From NCBI RefSeq assembly GCF_011682175.1, contig NZ_WHJG01000020.1, positions 62,001 through 126,000 on the forward strand: a stretch of DNA of 64,000 bases. Reading direction: 5' to 3'. Shown in pieces: positions 8,684 through 16,868 of this stretch (position 1 is its first letter; every line of letters begins with the position of its first letter). Below the pieces are notes generated by a model. That model saw only the letters and a program-made list of their open reading frames with translations. It ran no database searches and was not told the DNA's origin. Both the position numbers and the translations under genes were made by a program. This DNA is from Massilia frigida. GTDB taxonomy: Bacteria; Pseudomonadota; Gammaproteobacteria; Burkholderiales; Burkholderiaceae_D.

Positions 8684-8696
8684 TGACAATTTGTCA
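8684..8696. promoter_or_regulatory. Palindrome tgacaa-t-ttgtca
   Basis: A perfect 6-bp inverted repeat with a one-base centre, about 150 bp upstream of moaA. Its form is that of a dimeric repressor operator, but the binding protein is unknown. The remaining sequence from 8700 to about 8880 shows no gene or further structure that I could support. Confidence 0.3.
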
Positions 8697-8883
8697 TCGC
8701 GATGTTCATCTTACTGTGTCATACATTCCGTCCAACCGCATTGCAACATGGGCAACGCTGAAATCGCATCATGATTGCGCGTGTGATTGCTGCGCGGAGC
8801 GACGTTATCGAATCAGGCACGTGGGGTTGCGTTCGCCTGGCTGCCGCGATGGATGTAATTAACGGGTAAGGGAGCGATTTTTG

Positions 8884-9656
8884 GTTGAGCGGAGTTTTTT
8901 TGCGCCTCGATCGTTGAGACGTTGACTGATTAAGAATCCATAAACGGCGATGCTCAGCGTGGCATGGTGGTGAAAGCCTTGCCAGCCTCGGCCCTCATAG
9001 TGTCCGAGGCCGAATTCCTGCTTCAGGTCTGATAGTCGCGCTCGATTCGCCAGCGCATTTTCGTCACGAACACGATCTGCTCAAGCGTGGCGCCGCTTGG
9101 TGCTGTTAAGAGAAAGTATTTCAACGGCTCGGCGTCGCCTTCGGGCCATTTGATCAATAACCACTCCTCTGCACGTTGCACGCTGCACGCTGCGCCAGAT
9201 ATCGCGATGGGCCGGCCGCACGCGCAGTGCGGCGAAGCGCGACGACGAGGTCGAATTACACCCCTCCCGCCAGTTCACCCGCTGATACGCATCTGTTGGT
9301 AGTCCCATCGCTACTTCCTTGACCGACGAAGGTTCGTGGCCCGGCCCGCGACGCAGCAGGCTTGATGGGCGTCCCCGGCCTTTTTGCGGCATCGGCGGCA
9401 ACTGTGACACGCCCGGCGGCCATACCGTCGTTCCGGGGGGGATGCCGACGGCATAGAGCAAGCCCATTTCTGTAATACCGTCACGAAAGGCCGTTTCACC
9501 ACCATAACCGGCATCTGCCAACATAACACCGGGCTGGGCCTTTGCCACGAACCGGACCCTCGACGTCAGCCTCGCCCGCCTTGGCGTGCTATTTTTCCGT
9601 TTTCTCTCTTCCTCCCTATAACGATATGGGTTCGACTTGGGACACCTGGGCATCAA
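8884..9656 (-). pseudogene. Decayed IS701-family transposase, 3' part
   Basis: Read on the minus strand, pieces of one transposase appear in different frames: VMLADAGYGGETAFRDGITE, LLYAVGI, then MGLPTDAYQRVNWREG, RFAALRVRPAHRDIWRS, then near the 3' end KMRWRIERDYQ followed, after a one-base loss, by LKQEFGLGHYEGRGWQGFHH. These are the conserved C-terminal DDE-domain blocks of IS701-type transposases. At least two frameshifts separate them, and the N-terminal half is absent. No intact terminal inverted repeats were seen. The remnant abuts the 3' end of the T6SS operon and may have caused its truncation. Confidence 0.8.
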
Positions 9657-9659
9657 AAT

Positions 9660-9788
9660 GCGGGCGCATGTCGCGGCAGCGGGCGCACTATTGTTCCGCG
9701 CCGATCAGAATGAACAGCAGCGCATCCCGTACCGCAGGCGTTGGGCCAGCATGTCGGCATCGTCCCACGGGTCGAGCGCGGTCTTCAT
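9660..9788 (-). pseudogene. Broken gene start after the TIGR02270 gene
   Basis: An ATG at 9788 overlaps the stop of the TIGR02270 gene (ATGA), the usual sign of a translationally coupled next gene. It reads MKTALDPWDDADMLAQRLR and then stops after 27 codons. Another frame continues the sense with DALLFILIGAEQ, a stop, and CARCRDMRPHFDA. This suggests a once-real gene broken by frameshift and nonsense changes and cut off by the adjacent transposase remnant. The CARC motif hints at a thioredoxin-like or metal-binding protein, but that is a guess. Confidence 0.5.
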
Positions 9789-11170
9789 GCGCCAATAGCG
9801 CTTTCCGCAAACTGGTCGCGTAGCTTGTCCGCAGAGCGGATTTGCAATGGTGCAGCAGCGCGTATCGAAAGCCGGACGTGCGGAGCGCCTGCCTCACCGG
9901 GAGGGAGCGCGAGCAGGTATTGGGCCGCGATACCGCGCTCGGCTTGTACGGCGTGCTGCAGTAGGGACAGGGCCCGCATAGGGTTGAGCACTTGCCCCTG
10001 CAGATATTGCTGACCTTCTGCCAGCCGAACGCTGGAATGGCCAGCGATGGCGTCGGCGTCAGGCACAGGCAGGCCCAGATCGGCATCCTGGCCGGCATCG
10101 CCAAGCTCCGGGGTGTCGGACCCGGCATGCGGTTCTGGTAGGACCAGCGCGCTGGCGCGCAGGCCCACCCCGGTGATCGTTTGCCATACCCAGCCAGCGT
10201 AGCGCGCAGTGGCCGGGTCGCGCATCTGGGCGATCACGTAAGGCAAGTGCGCACTGTCGCCATGGTAAGCAATGAAGCGCAGGGCCACCCGAGCCGGCAT
10301 GAAATTGATCAGTGCCGCCAGGTTAGGATTGCCGATGGGTATTAGTCTGGCCAACAACTGCACCCAGCGCTGCAGGCGGCGCAGGGCTTGTTTGCGGTAC
10401 CAGCCGGTTGCCGCGTTGTGCAGTTTGACCTGGACAATCACGCATTGCCACAGAGCTTCGGCCGCCACCATTGCGTCTTCGGCATCATGGTTTGCACGAA
10501 GGGGCGGACGGCCGCCAAGGGCAATCGCCGCTTCAGCCCGCACAACCAGGCATGGACCCGCCAGGCCGGCGCGCAGGGCTGCATCGTGCAGGCTGTCGCC
10601 CGCACTCGCGGCAGCGGCAACACGACAGGCAGCCGCGCGCACGTGCTCGTCGGGGCTGTCCAGGAACAACGCCAGTGGCTGCGCCAAGGCTGGCGTGGCG
10701 GCAGCACCCAGCAAGGCGGTGGCACGCAAGGCCACAGTTTGACGAATGGGATCGCTGGTGGGCGCGCTCCACGCATAAATGATGGCAGCCGCTTGCGCGT
10801 GCGGCACCCAGCCAAACGCACTGATCACGCCGCGCAGCAATTCATCGGGACGGGCGCGCACATGTGCCATCAATTCATCGAACGGCGCCGCGTTGCCCGC
10901 TTGCAGCGCCAAGCAGGCGCAGACAAATGCTTCGCCGGGCTTCTTCCAGCGCTCCAGCGCGGCAAGGGCCGGGGCCCAACCGTCAGAGCCTGCCACTTCC
11001 AGCCCTTCGAGGTGTGCAGCAAGCATTGCGCTGAAGCGCCCCAGCTCGGCCAGGGTCAGGTGCGGTGAACTCGCCGAGCCGTCATGCTGCGACCAATAGA
11101 AGGCGGCATCTTCCGCATGGCGGCGCACCAGCGGCGCAATAATCGGGAAAGGGACTGGATCAGTCTTCAT
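9785..11170 (-). CDS. TIGR02270-family T6SS-associated protein
   Basis: A 461-residue soluble protein rich in alanine and leucine helices, of the TIGR02270 family that accompanies type VI secretion accessory genes in proteobacteria. HEAT-like helical repeats are suggested by recurring patterns such as RQTVALRATALLGAAATPAL and EHVRAAACRVAAAASAGD. Its molecular function is not established. The ATG at 11170 overlaps the TGA of a preceding 31-codon coding remnant, and its own TGA overlaps the start of a broken next gene. It is the last intact gene of the minus-strand T6SS effector operon. A second copy of its first 41 codons lies at 12814-12937. Confidence 0.75.
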   Translation of the reverse strand: MKTDPVPFPIIAPLVRRHAEDAAFYWSQHDGSASSPHLTLAELGRFSAMLAAHLEGLEVAGSDGWAPALAALERWKKPGEAFVCACLALQAGNAAPFDELMAHVRARPDELLRGVISAFGWVPHAQAAAIIYAWSAPTSDPIRQTVALRATALLGAAATPALAQPLALFLDSPDEHVRAAACRVAAAASAGDSLHDAALRAGLAGPCLVVRAEAAIALGGRPPLRANHDAEDAMVAAEALWQCVIVQVKLHNAATGWYRKQALRRLQRWVQLLARLIPIGNPNLAALINFMPARVALRFIAYHGDSAHLPYVIAQMRDPATARYAGWVWQTITGVGLRASALVLPEPHAGSDTPELGDAGQDADLGLPVPDADAIAGHSSVRLAEGQQYLQGQVLNPMRALSLLQHAVQAERGIAAQYLLALPPGEAGAPHVRLSIRAAAPLQIRSADKLRDQFAESAIGA

Positions 11171-11264
11171 TGAATCGTCAAGCTCAAGGTGGGTTTAGCG
11201 GGAATACGGTAGTGGTCCAGCCGGCACGGCGCCTGCACCGTGCTGGCAGCGCTGGTCGCGCCGC
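11168..11264 (-). pseudogene. C-terminal 31-codon remnant of an unidentified gene
   Basis: Between the stop of the downstream immunity copy (11265) and the start of TIGR02270 is a frame ending QAPCRLDHYRIPAKPTLSLT-IQ and a TGA that overlaps the TIGR02270 ATG. The coupling and protein-like composition suggest the tail of the gene that originally preceded TIGR02270, whose body was replaced by the toxin/immunity cassette. The same remnant is duplicated at 12935-13031. I could not assign it to a family. Confidence 0.4.
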
Positions 11265-12290
11265 TCACGGCGCGCTCGACTTGCGCACGGCCATTTCCAT
11301 TTCGCCGCGCAGGAACAAGTTGTGCCACTGGCCGTTTTCCATAAATGCAGCGCCGCCCAGGCCAGCCATCAGCATCACGCCGTCGTTGACCGACAGGCTG
11401 CCGGAGCATACATATATTTCCGAGGGCAGGCCGCCGGCCCGCGCCAGCTTGCCGTTCTCGATCGTCCATACCCCGTTGTCGTTGGTGCACCAGACTTTGC
11501 CTTCGTGCCAGACCATGTCCTTGAACCCGAGGCTGATGCCGCCGTCATAGATTTTCTTCCAGCGGTTTTCGCGCCCCATGAAAGTCAATCCTTCGTAGCA
11601 CGAGACATAGACATTGCCATCGCCGCCACAGCAGACTGTCCTGGTCCAGATATTGGTGGGGAACGCCACCTGTTGCCATGTCTTGCCGTTGAAGTGACAG
11701 ACGTCGCCCTTGCCGCCAACTGCATACAGATCGTTTTCGTTGAATCCGGCGATGTCATCGAAGCCGCCGTCACTCCAATCCGCCAGCTTCGGAATGGCCT
11801 CCGAGTGTGAAAACCATTCACCCTTGCCAAGCCGCTTTCCGACCGACCTGTTGCCACCGCACACATACGCGTAGCCTTCGATCATCTTGGTGCGAGTAAT
11901 CGCCCCGCAGCGCATGGGACTGCCCTTGCAATCTTTGACCGGGGTATCCATGTAGCTGACACCGCTGCCGATCACGTAGGCCGACGAGTCTTCCATTTCC
12001 AGGGCAATGAACTGGCTCTGCGGCTTGGTCGCCGCGCCGATGTACACGGTTGCCCAGTCTTCCAGCAGGGTCCACCCCCACTGCTTGCCGGGGTCACCAT
12101 TACGGAAAAACGTAACCAAGTGCTTGTCGCGACGGTCCCGGCTACTGCGGCTTTTCTCCTCTTCCTCGACTTCTTCATCGGTATACCAGCGATCGGCAAT
12201 AAAGCCAAAACGCGTCCGGTCGCGCACCACACATCCATAGACGTAAAATGTGCTGAGGTTGGCGGCATATTCTTTCAGTGTCATCTGCAT
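11265..12290 (-). CDS. Putative immunity protein, beta-propeller-like, copy A
   Basis: A paralogue of the protein at 13032-14060, about 341 residues if translation starts at the ATG at 12290. An in-frame ATG at 12317 would add nine residues and overlap the toxin-tail stop; the base matching the other copy's ATG is ACG here. Repeated blade-like blocks are visible (DLYAVGGKGDVCHFNGKTWQ, then GNVYVSCYEGLTFMGRENRW, then GKVWCTNDNGVWTIENGKL), suggesting a beta-propeller. No signal peptide is seen. The last third is identical in DNA to the other copy, while the rest has diverged. Its position directly after an orphan toxin tail suggests it protects against a related toxin variant, which is inference. 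Confidence 0.65.
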   Translation of the reverse strand: MQMTLKEYAANLSTFYVYGCVVRDRTRFGFIADRWYTDEEVEEEEKSRSSRDRRDKHLVTFFRNGDPGKQWGWTLLEDWATVYIGAATKPQSQFIALEMEDSSAYVIGSGVSYMDTPVKDCKGSPMRCGAITRTKMIEGYAYVCGGNRSVGKRLGKGEWFSHSEAIPKLADWSDGGFDDIAGFNENDLYAVGGKGDVCHFNGKTWQQVAFPTNIWTRTVCCGGDGNVYVSCYEGLTFMGRENRWKKIYDGGISLGFKDMVWHEGKVWCTNDNGVWTIENGKLARAGGLPSEIYVCSGSLSVNDGVMLMAGLGGAAFMENGQWHNLFLRGEMEMAVRKSSAP

Positions 12291-12297
12291 ATTCGTC

Positions 12298-12815
12298 CTA
12301 TCCGTTGTCTTGGTCATTCACGGGTCGTGTTTTTTTCTTCGTGCCACCGGGGGAGCCTGAATCCGCCTTCAATTCCTTGCCGGCGCACTTGTAGTGCGCA
12401 TCGAGCTGGGCTTCCAGGCATTCCCGCTTGCACTGGATGGCGCCGGCCATTTGTACCGCATCGATCGCGTGCTTCTTGGCGTCGGCATAGGGCAGCGTGT
12501 CCTTGCCAGTCGCAGCCTTGTATTTTGCCATGGCCACCTTCAGGTTGTTGTGCGCCATACCGTGGCTGCCATGAAGCGCCGCGTTATTGGCACCTTCCAG
12601 ACACATAGTCGGCGCATTGTCGTAGTCGTAGCCGGGGCAGTCGGCGCCTTCGACCATAGCATTCGGGAGAATATGATGGCCGGTCTGACCAGGGCAGCAA
12701 CCAAGCCCGTGTTTTGCCTGCGACTTGGCCTTACTGTTTGTTACCGTGGTTTTCTTGCCGCTGGCCGCCGTGCGCTTGGCGCTTTCTTCTTTATCAGTAC
12801 TGCGATCGCTATCCG
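12298..12815 (-). pseudogene. Orphan C-terminal toxin fragment (GHH nuclease), copy A
   Basis: About 172 codons matching the end of the full toxin gene at 14062-15366. It contains QTGHHILPNAMVEG, the acidic-Cys stretch and the final CKRECLEAQLDAHYKC, ending at a TAG at 12298-12300. It has no start codon or secretion domain of its own: at 12814-12815 it fuses to the first codons of a second TIGR02270 copy, which end in a stop. It lies in front of its own immunity paralogue, the classic shape of a displaced toxin tip in polymorphic toxin loci. It could be expressed only by internal initiation (for example the Met of NAMVEG), otherwise it is a silent reservoir. Confidence 0.75.
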
Positions 12816-12937
12816 GCCAGGGTCAGGTGCGGTGAACTCGCCGAGCCGTCATGCTGCGACCAATAGAAGGCGGCATCTTCCGCATGGCGGCGCACCAGCG
12901 GCGCAATAATCGGGAAAGGGACTGGATCAGTCTTCAT
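12814..12937 (-). pseudogene. N-terminal stub of TIGR02270, duplicate
   Basis: The first 41 codons of the TIGR02270 gene (MKTDPVPFPIIAPLV to SPHLTLA) recur here with identical bases and then run into the toxin fragment, hitting a TAG after one more codon. The stub is a by-product of the tandem duplication and is unlikely to be functional. It is preceded by the duplicate of the 31-codon remnant at 12935-13031. Confidence 0.8.
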
Positions 12938-13031
12938 TGAATCGTCAAGCTCAAGGTGGGTTTAGCGGGAATACGGTAGTGGTCCAGCCGGCACGGCGCC
13001 TGCACCGTGCTGGCAGCGCTGGTCGCGCCGC

Positions 13032-14060
13032 TCACGGCGCGCTCGACTTGCGCACGGCCATTTCCATTTCGCCGCGCAGGAACAAGTTGTGCCACTGGCC
13101 GTTTTCCATAAATGCAGCGCCGCCCAGGCCAGCCATCAGCATCACGCCGTCGTTGACCGACAGGCTGCCGGAGCATACATATATTTCCGAGGGCAGGCCG
13201 CCGGCCCGCGCCAGCTTGCCGTTCTCGATCGTCCATACCCCGTTGTCGTTGGTGCACCAGACTTTGCCTTCGTGCCAGACCATGTCCTTGAACCCGAGGC
13301 TGATGCCGCCGTCATAGATTTTCTTCCAGCGGTTTTCACGTCCCATGAAAGTCAATCCCTCGTAGCACGAGATATAGACATTGCCATCGCCGCCGCAGCA
13401 GACTGTCCTGGTCCAGATATTGGTGGGGAAAGACACCTGCTGCCACGTCTTGCCGTTGTAGTGCCAGACGTCGCCCTTGCCGCCGACAGCATACAGATCG
13501 TTTTCGCTGAATCCGGCGATGTCATCGAAGCCGCCGTCACTCCAATCCGCCAGTTCTGGGATGGCCTGCGAGTGCGAAAACCATTCGCCCTTGCCAAGCC
13601 GCTTGCCGACCGACCTGACGCCCCCGCAAACATAGGCGTAGCCTTCAATCATCTTGGTGCGGCGTATCCCCCCGCGCAGGGGATTGCCCTTGCAATCTTC
13701 GACCGGGGTATCCATGTAGCTGACACCGCTGCCGACGACAAAGGCCGAGGTGTCCTCCATTTCCAGTGCAATGAACTGGCTCTGCGGCTTGGTCGCCGCG
13801 CCGATGTACACGGTCGCCCATTCTTCCAGCAGCGTTGAGCCCCACTGCTTGCCTGAGTCACCATTACGGAAAAATGTAACCAAGTGCTTGTTGCGACGGT
13901 CCCGGCTACGTCCGCTTTTTTCCTCTGCCTCGACTTCTTCGTCGGTATACCAGCGATCCGCAATGAAACCAAAACGCGTCCGGTCGCGCACGGCACATCC
14001 ATAGACATAAAACGTGCTGAGGTGGGTGGCATATTCCTTCATTGTAATCTGCATATTCAT
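13032..14060 (-). CDS. Putative immunity protein to the GHH nuclease, beta-propeller-like, copy B
   Basis: A 342-residue protein starting one base after the stop of the full toxin gene, the position expected of a cognate immunity gene. It is unusually large for an immunity protein. Repeats of the form DLYAVGGKGDVWHYNGKTWQ, then GNVYISCYEGLTFMGRENRW, then GKVWCTNDNGVWTIENGKL suggest a beta-propeller fold. There is no signal peptide or membrane segment, as expected for neutralising a nuclease in the cytoplasm. The start at 14060 is used; an in-frame ATG two codons later also exists. The immunity role is inferred from position and from the duplicated toxin-tail/immunity pairing. Confidence 0.7.
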   Translation of the reverse strand: MNMQITMKEYATHLSTFYVYGCAVRDRTRFGFIADRWYTDEEVEAEEKSGRSRDRRNKHLVTFFRNGDSGKQWGSTLLEEWATVYIGAATKPQSQFIALEMEDTSAFVVGSGVSYMDTPVEDCKGNPLRGGIRRTKMIEGYAYVCGGVRSVGKRLGKGEWFSHSQAIPELADWSDGGFDDIAGFSENDLYAVGGKGDVWHYNGKTWQQVSFPTNIWTRTVCCGGDGNVYISCYEGLTFMGRENRWKKIYDGGISLGFKDMVWHEGKVWCTNDNGVWTIENGKLARAGGLPSEIYVCSGSLSVNDGVMLMAGLGGAAFMENGQWHNLFLRGEMEMAVRKSSAP

Positions 14061-14061
14061 C

Positions 14062-15366
14062 CTATCCGTTGTCTGTATTATTCACGGGTGGTGGCGTTCT
14101 CTTCGTGCCACCGCCGACGCCTGCATTGGCATTCAATTCCTTGCCATCGCACTTGTAGTGCGCATCGAGCTGGGCTTCCAGGCATTCCCGCTTGCACTGG
14201 ATTGCGCCGGCCATTTGTACCGCATCGATCGCGTGCTTCTTGGCGTCGGCATAGGATAGCTTGCTTTTGCCGGTTTTTTTCGTATAGTCGAACATGGCCA
14301 CCTTCAGGTTGTTGTGCGCCATACCGTGGCTGCCATGAAGCGCAGCGTTGTTTGCGCCTTCCAGACACATAGTCGGCGCATTGTCGTAGTCGTAGCCGGG
14401 GCAGTCGGCGCCTTCGACCATAGCATTCGGGAGAATATGATGGCCGGTCTGGCCAGGGCAGCAACCATGCCCGTGTTTTGCCTGCGACTTGGCCTTACTG
14501 TTTGTTACAGTGGCTTTCTTGCCGCTAGCCGCCGTGCGCCTGGCGCTTTCTTCTTTATCCGTCCTGCCGTCGCTATCCGCATTCTTATAGGGCACCAGCA
14601 GGCATTTGCGGGCTCGCAGGCACGTGTCGAGCTGGGCCATCAGGCTCATAGCATCCGCATGGGCGCGATGCGGTTCTTTTTTGTAGCTGCCGAGAATATC
14701 CTTGGCCTTGTCGCCGATATTTTTGGTTTTTTCCAGGGCGTCCAATGCAGCCTTGCCCTTGTCGCCGGCCATTGCCGCCAGCTCTTTAGCTGTAAGAACC
14801 AAGTCAGTTGCGGTCCACGCACCCATCAGGTATGGTCCCAGCAAGGTCTCCGCAGTGAGCACGCCGACTCCTGCCTTCAAACCGGCCCTGATCAGGAAAT
14901 TGGTGGCCATTTCCTGCGCCACAGGGCCGACCTTTGCAACCGCGACTTCCACCAGCTCATCGAAGCCGTCCAACATCAGGCGCAACCTTTTGTCCTCGAT
15001 GTTTTCGAGCATCTCGGTGAGTTTCTTTTCGAACTCCGGATCAGCGGTGTGGATCGGGGAAATCCACTGGCCTGTGCAATGGTCTTCCATCCAGCCGTTG
15101 CCATCAAAGGCGGTCTTGCTGCCCGGGTCGCGCTTGTAGCCGGCGGCCAGCTTGCCGGCGTCGTCAAGCGCTTTCGCGGCCGTGGCCAGTTTTCCGCCAA
15201 GCCCCTTTCTCTCTGGCTTTGGCTTGCCCTTTTTTTTGTCTTCTTCAGATTGCTCCGGTTCAGGCTTACATTTGTCCTTGACTACTTTCTCGTCGTCCGC
15301 GCAGGAAGGATGTTTGTTGAACGTATCGAGATAGATACTGGTTGGGGAATTGGCCGACGTCTGCAT
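14062..15366 (-). CDS. T6SS-associated GHH/HNH-type nuclease toxin
   Basis: A 434-residue protein. The N-terminal part is charged and Lys-rich, a middle section has hydrophobic helical character (about residues 170-200), and the C-terminal third carries GQTGHHILPNAMVEG, the GHH signature of the HNH/Endonuclease VII toxin fold (Tox-GHH2-like), plus conserved Cys and His residues (CPGYDYDNAPTMCLEG, then LHGSHGMAHNNL). Such toxins cut DNA in target cells. It follows the DUF4150 PAAR-like gene by 5 bp and precedes its putative immunity gene by 1 bp, so delivery on a VgrG/PAAR spike is likely. Nuclease activity is inferred from the motif. A diverged copy of its C-terminus lies downstream. Confidence 0.8.
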   Translation of the reverse strand: MQTSANSPTSIYLDTFNKHPSCADDEKVVKDKCKPEPEQSEEDKKKGKPKPERKGLGGKLATAAKALDDAGKLAAGYKRDPGSKTAFDGNGWMEDHCTGQWISPIHTADPEFEKKLTEMLENIEDKRLRLMLDGFDELVEVAVAKVGPVAQEMATNFLIRAGLKAGVGVLTAETLLGPYLMGAWTATDLVLTAKELAAMAGDKGKAALDALEKTKNIGDKAKDILGSYKKEPHRAHADAMSLMAQLDTCLRARKCLLVPYKNADSDGRTDKEESARRTAASGKKATVTNSKAKSQAKHGHGCCPGQTGHHILPNAMVEGADCPGYDYDNAPTMCLEGANNAALHGSHGMAHNNLKVAMFDYTKKTGKSKLSYADAKKHAIDAVQMAGAIQCKRECLEAQLDAHYKCDGKELNANAGVGGGTKRTPPPVNNTDNG

Positions 15367-15371
15367 TCCTG

Positions 15372-15758
15372 TTACCCGTGGTTGTGCGTCATTGGATCGT
15401 TGTGGCGGCAGACATTCAGACCTTCCACTTTGACATTTGGTGACCAGTCAATGAAGTAGGCATCGCCCTTGATATCGTGGCTCGATACCCCCATGCCCAG
15501 ATTGCGCGTTGCCGGTTCATCGCCAACGCTGTTGGCAAGAAAGGATTTATCGCGCAATGCGACCGGCGTGCCGCACACGAAGACGGTGCTGGAACCGTTG
15601 GTCAGTTCCTTGGCACAGGCTGTGTTGGAATACGGGACGACGACCGGTCCGGCAGTCGGTGCGGGAGGACTCCAGCAAGGATCGGGGCCGGCAGTGGCTT
15701 TACCATCGGCTGCCTTGGAGCACACTTCGTTCTCGTTTGCGTAGACATGTGTTTCCAT
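15372..15758 (-). CDS. DUF4150 (PAAR-like) T6SS spike-tip protein
   Basis: A 128-residue protein of the DUF4150 type, a PAAR-like cone that sits on the VgrG tip of type VI secretion systems and carries effectors. Typical blocks are VYANENEVCSKAADGKA at the start, PCWSPPAPTAGPVVVPYSNT, GTPVALRDKSFLANSVGDEP and the C-terminal NVCRHNDPMTHNH. It reads into the GHH toxin gene 5 bp downstream, so the toxin is probably loaded through this protein rather than fused to it. The start codon directly abuts the stop of the thiolase-like gene. Confidence 0.85.
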   Translation of the reverse strand: METHVYANENEVCSKAADGKATAGPDPCWSPPAPTAGPVVVPYSNTACAKELTNGSSTVFVCGTPVALRDKSFLANSVGDEPATRNLGMGVSSHDIKGDAYFIDWSPNVKVEGLNVCRHNDPMTHNHG

Positions 15759-16868
15759 CTAGTTCTCTCCGGTGTGGCGAATGACGACGGCGCAGCGGTC
15801 GCCGCCGTCGTTGGCCAGGTGTAGTACGCCCAGGTTGCCGGGGCTGTGGTCGATGTGCGGCATCTCATGCGACAGCCAGGCCAGCATGGCTACACCGGTG
15901 GCCGCTCCCACTTCGCCGATCTTGTCGGCCAGGGTCAGGTGCACCAGCTGCTGCGCGCCAAACATGATGCGCGTTACGGCATTGGCCGATTCGCGTGCGA
16001 AAAACTGTTCGCCATTCTGGTCGCTGAGGCGGAAATCCAGATCCGCTGGCGTGACCCGGGCCTGCCCGCAAGCGGCGCGTATGGCCTCGGTCAGTCCGAC
16101 CGCGCGGCTCGGCACGCTGCCATCGGGCCGCCCCGCTTCGTCTGCATGGCCAATTCCTTCAATGAAAATGCCGCGGGCATCCGGCGTCGCAAGGGTCAGC
16201 AGCACCGCTGCGGCCGCCTCGCCAGGAAGAAAGCCATTGCTGTTACCTTTGACCAGCAGGCGCTCGGCGCGCAGCATGGCGTTCATGTCGGCCGCATTCA
16301 GATAGCTGTCCACGCCAATCAGCAGCACTTGCTCGACCGCCTGATCGCCCAGCAGGCGCATGGACTGCTGCAAGCCGTTCCCGAGCCCGGCCCGGCCCGA
16401 GGCAATCACCGTGACGATGCGTGCGTCCACGTCCGGGCTTGGTGCCGCGCCCGCGTCTTCGGCTGCGCGCAGCTGATGCAGCGCGTTGGCAACCAGCGCG
16501 GCATAAAAGCCATCGCCCGTGTGTGTACGCGTGGGATCCGGCGCCAGAACCACGACCGCGGTGCGCGCCGCGTCCAGCAAGGACAGCGGCTCGCGCATGC
16601 CATGGGCGCAATCACGCACCGCATGGCTGACCCAGCGCTGCAGCCGCTCGTGGCCATAGATATCGTCGGGCAGCCGGGCCACGATGATCGGGTCAAAGTT
16701 GCTACTGCGAAATTCGCTCTCCTGGAAGTGGTCCATGTGCGCACGCAGCGCGCAGCTGGCAGCGCGCAGGTGGTAGCCAACGACGCAGCACAGGCCGGCC
16801 GCGCGGATCGCCAGGCGCACCGGCTCCGGGCGATCCGCAGCCGCGCGCGTATTAAAGAACGTCATCAT
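15759..16868 (-). CDS. Thiolase-like/beta-ketoacyl-synthase-like T6SS accessory protein
   Basis: A 369-residue protein resembling the N-terminal half of 3-oxoacyl-ACP synthases, a thiolase-fold family often found between DUF2169 and DUF4150 genes in T6SS effector clusters. Recognisable parts are LLDAARTAVVVLAPDP, GRAGLGNGLQQSM, VLLIGVDSYLNAADMNAM and SNGFLPGEAAAAVLL. The usual catalytic Cys-His-His arrangement is not obvious, so a scaffold or loading role is more likely than fatty acid synthesis. The start at 16868 (two consecutive ATGs) overlaps the DUF2169 stop, and its TAG abuts the DUF4150 start, so all are one operon. Confidence 0.75.
   Translation of the reverse strand: MMTFFNTRAAADRPEPVRLAIRAAGLCCVVGYHLRAASCALRAHMDHFQESEFRSSNFDPIIVARLPDDIYGHERLQRWVSHAVRDCAHGMREPLSLLDAARTAVVVLAPDPTRTHTGDGFYAALVANALHQLRAAEDAGAAPSPDVDARIVTVIASGRAGLGNGLQQSMRLLGDQAVEQVLLIGVDSYLNAADMNAMLRAERLLVKGNSNGFLPGEAAAAVLLTLATPDARGIFIEGIGHADEAGRPDGSVPSRAVGLTEAIRAACGQARVTPADLDFRLSDQNGEQFFARESANAVTRIMFGAQQLVHLTLADKIGEVGAATGVAMLAWLSHEMPHIDHSPGNLGVLHLANDGGDRCAVVIRHTGEN

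Larger units (their letters stand above)
11047..12815. repeat. Tandem duplication, unit A
   Basis: This 1.77-kb unit repeats at 12814-14579. It holds the first 41 codons of TIGR02270, the 31-codon remnant, an immunity gene and the toxin C-terminus. Bases 11047-11570 appear identical to 12814-13337 (constant offset 1767). Beyond that the copies differ at many positions and by one codon. The junction at 12814 shares only three to four bases (CCGG), consistent with a microhomology-mediated duplication. Confidence 0.85.
12814..14579. repeat. Tandem duplication, unit B
   Basis: The second copy of the unit described at 11047-12815. Here the toxin tail is continuous with the complete toxin gene, whereas TIGR02270 is only a 41-codon stub (12814-12937), the reverse of unit A. 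Confidence 0.85.
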
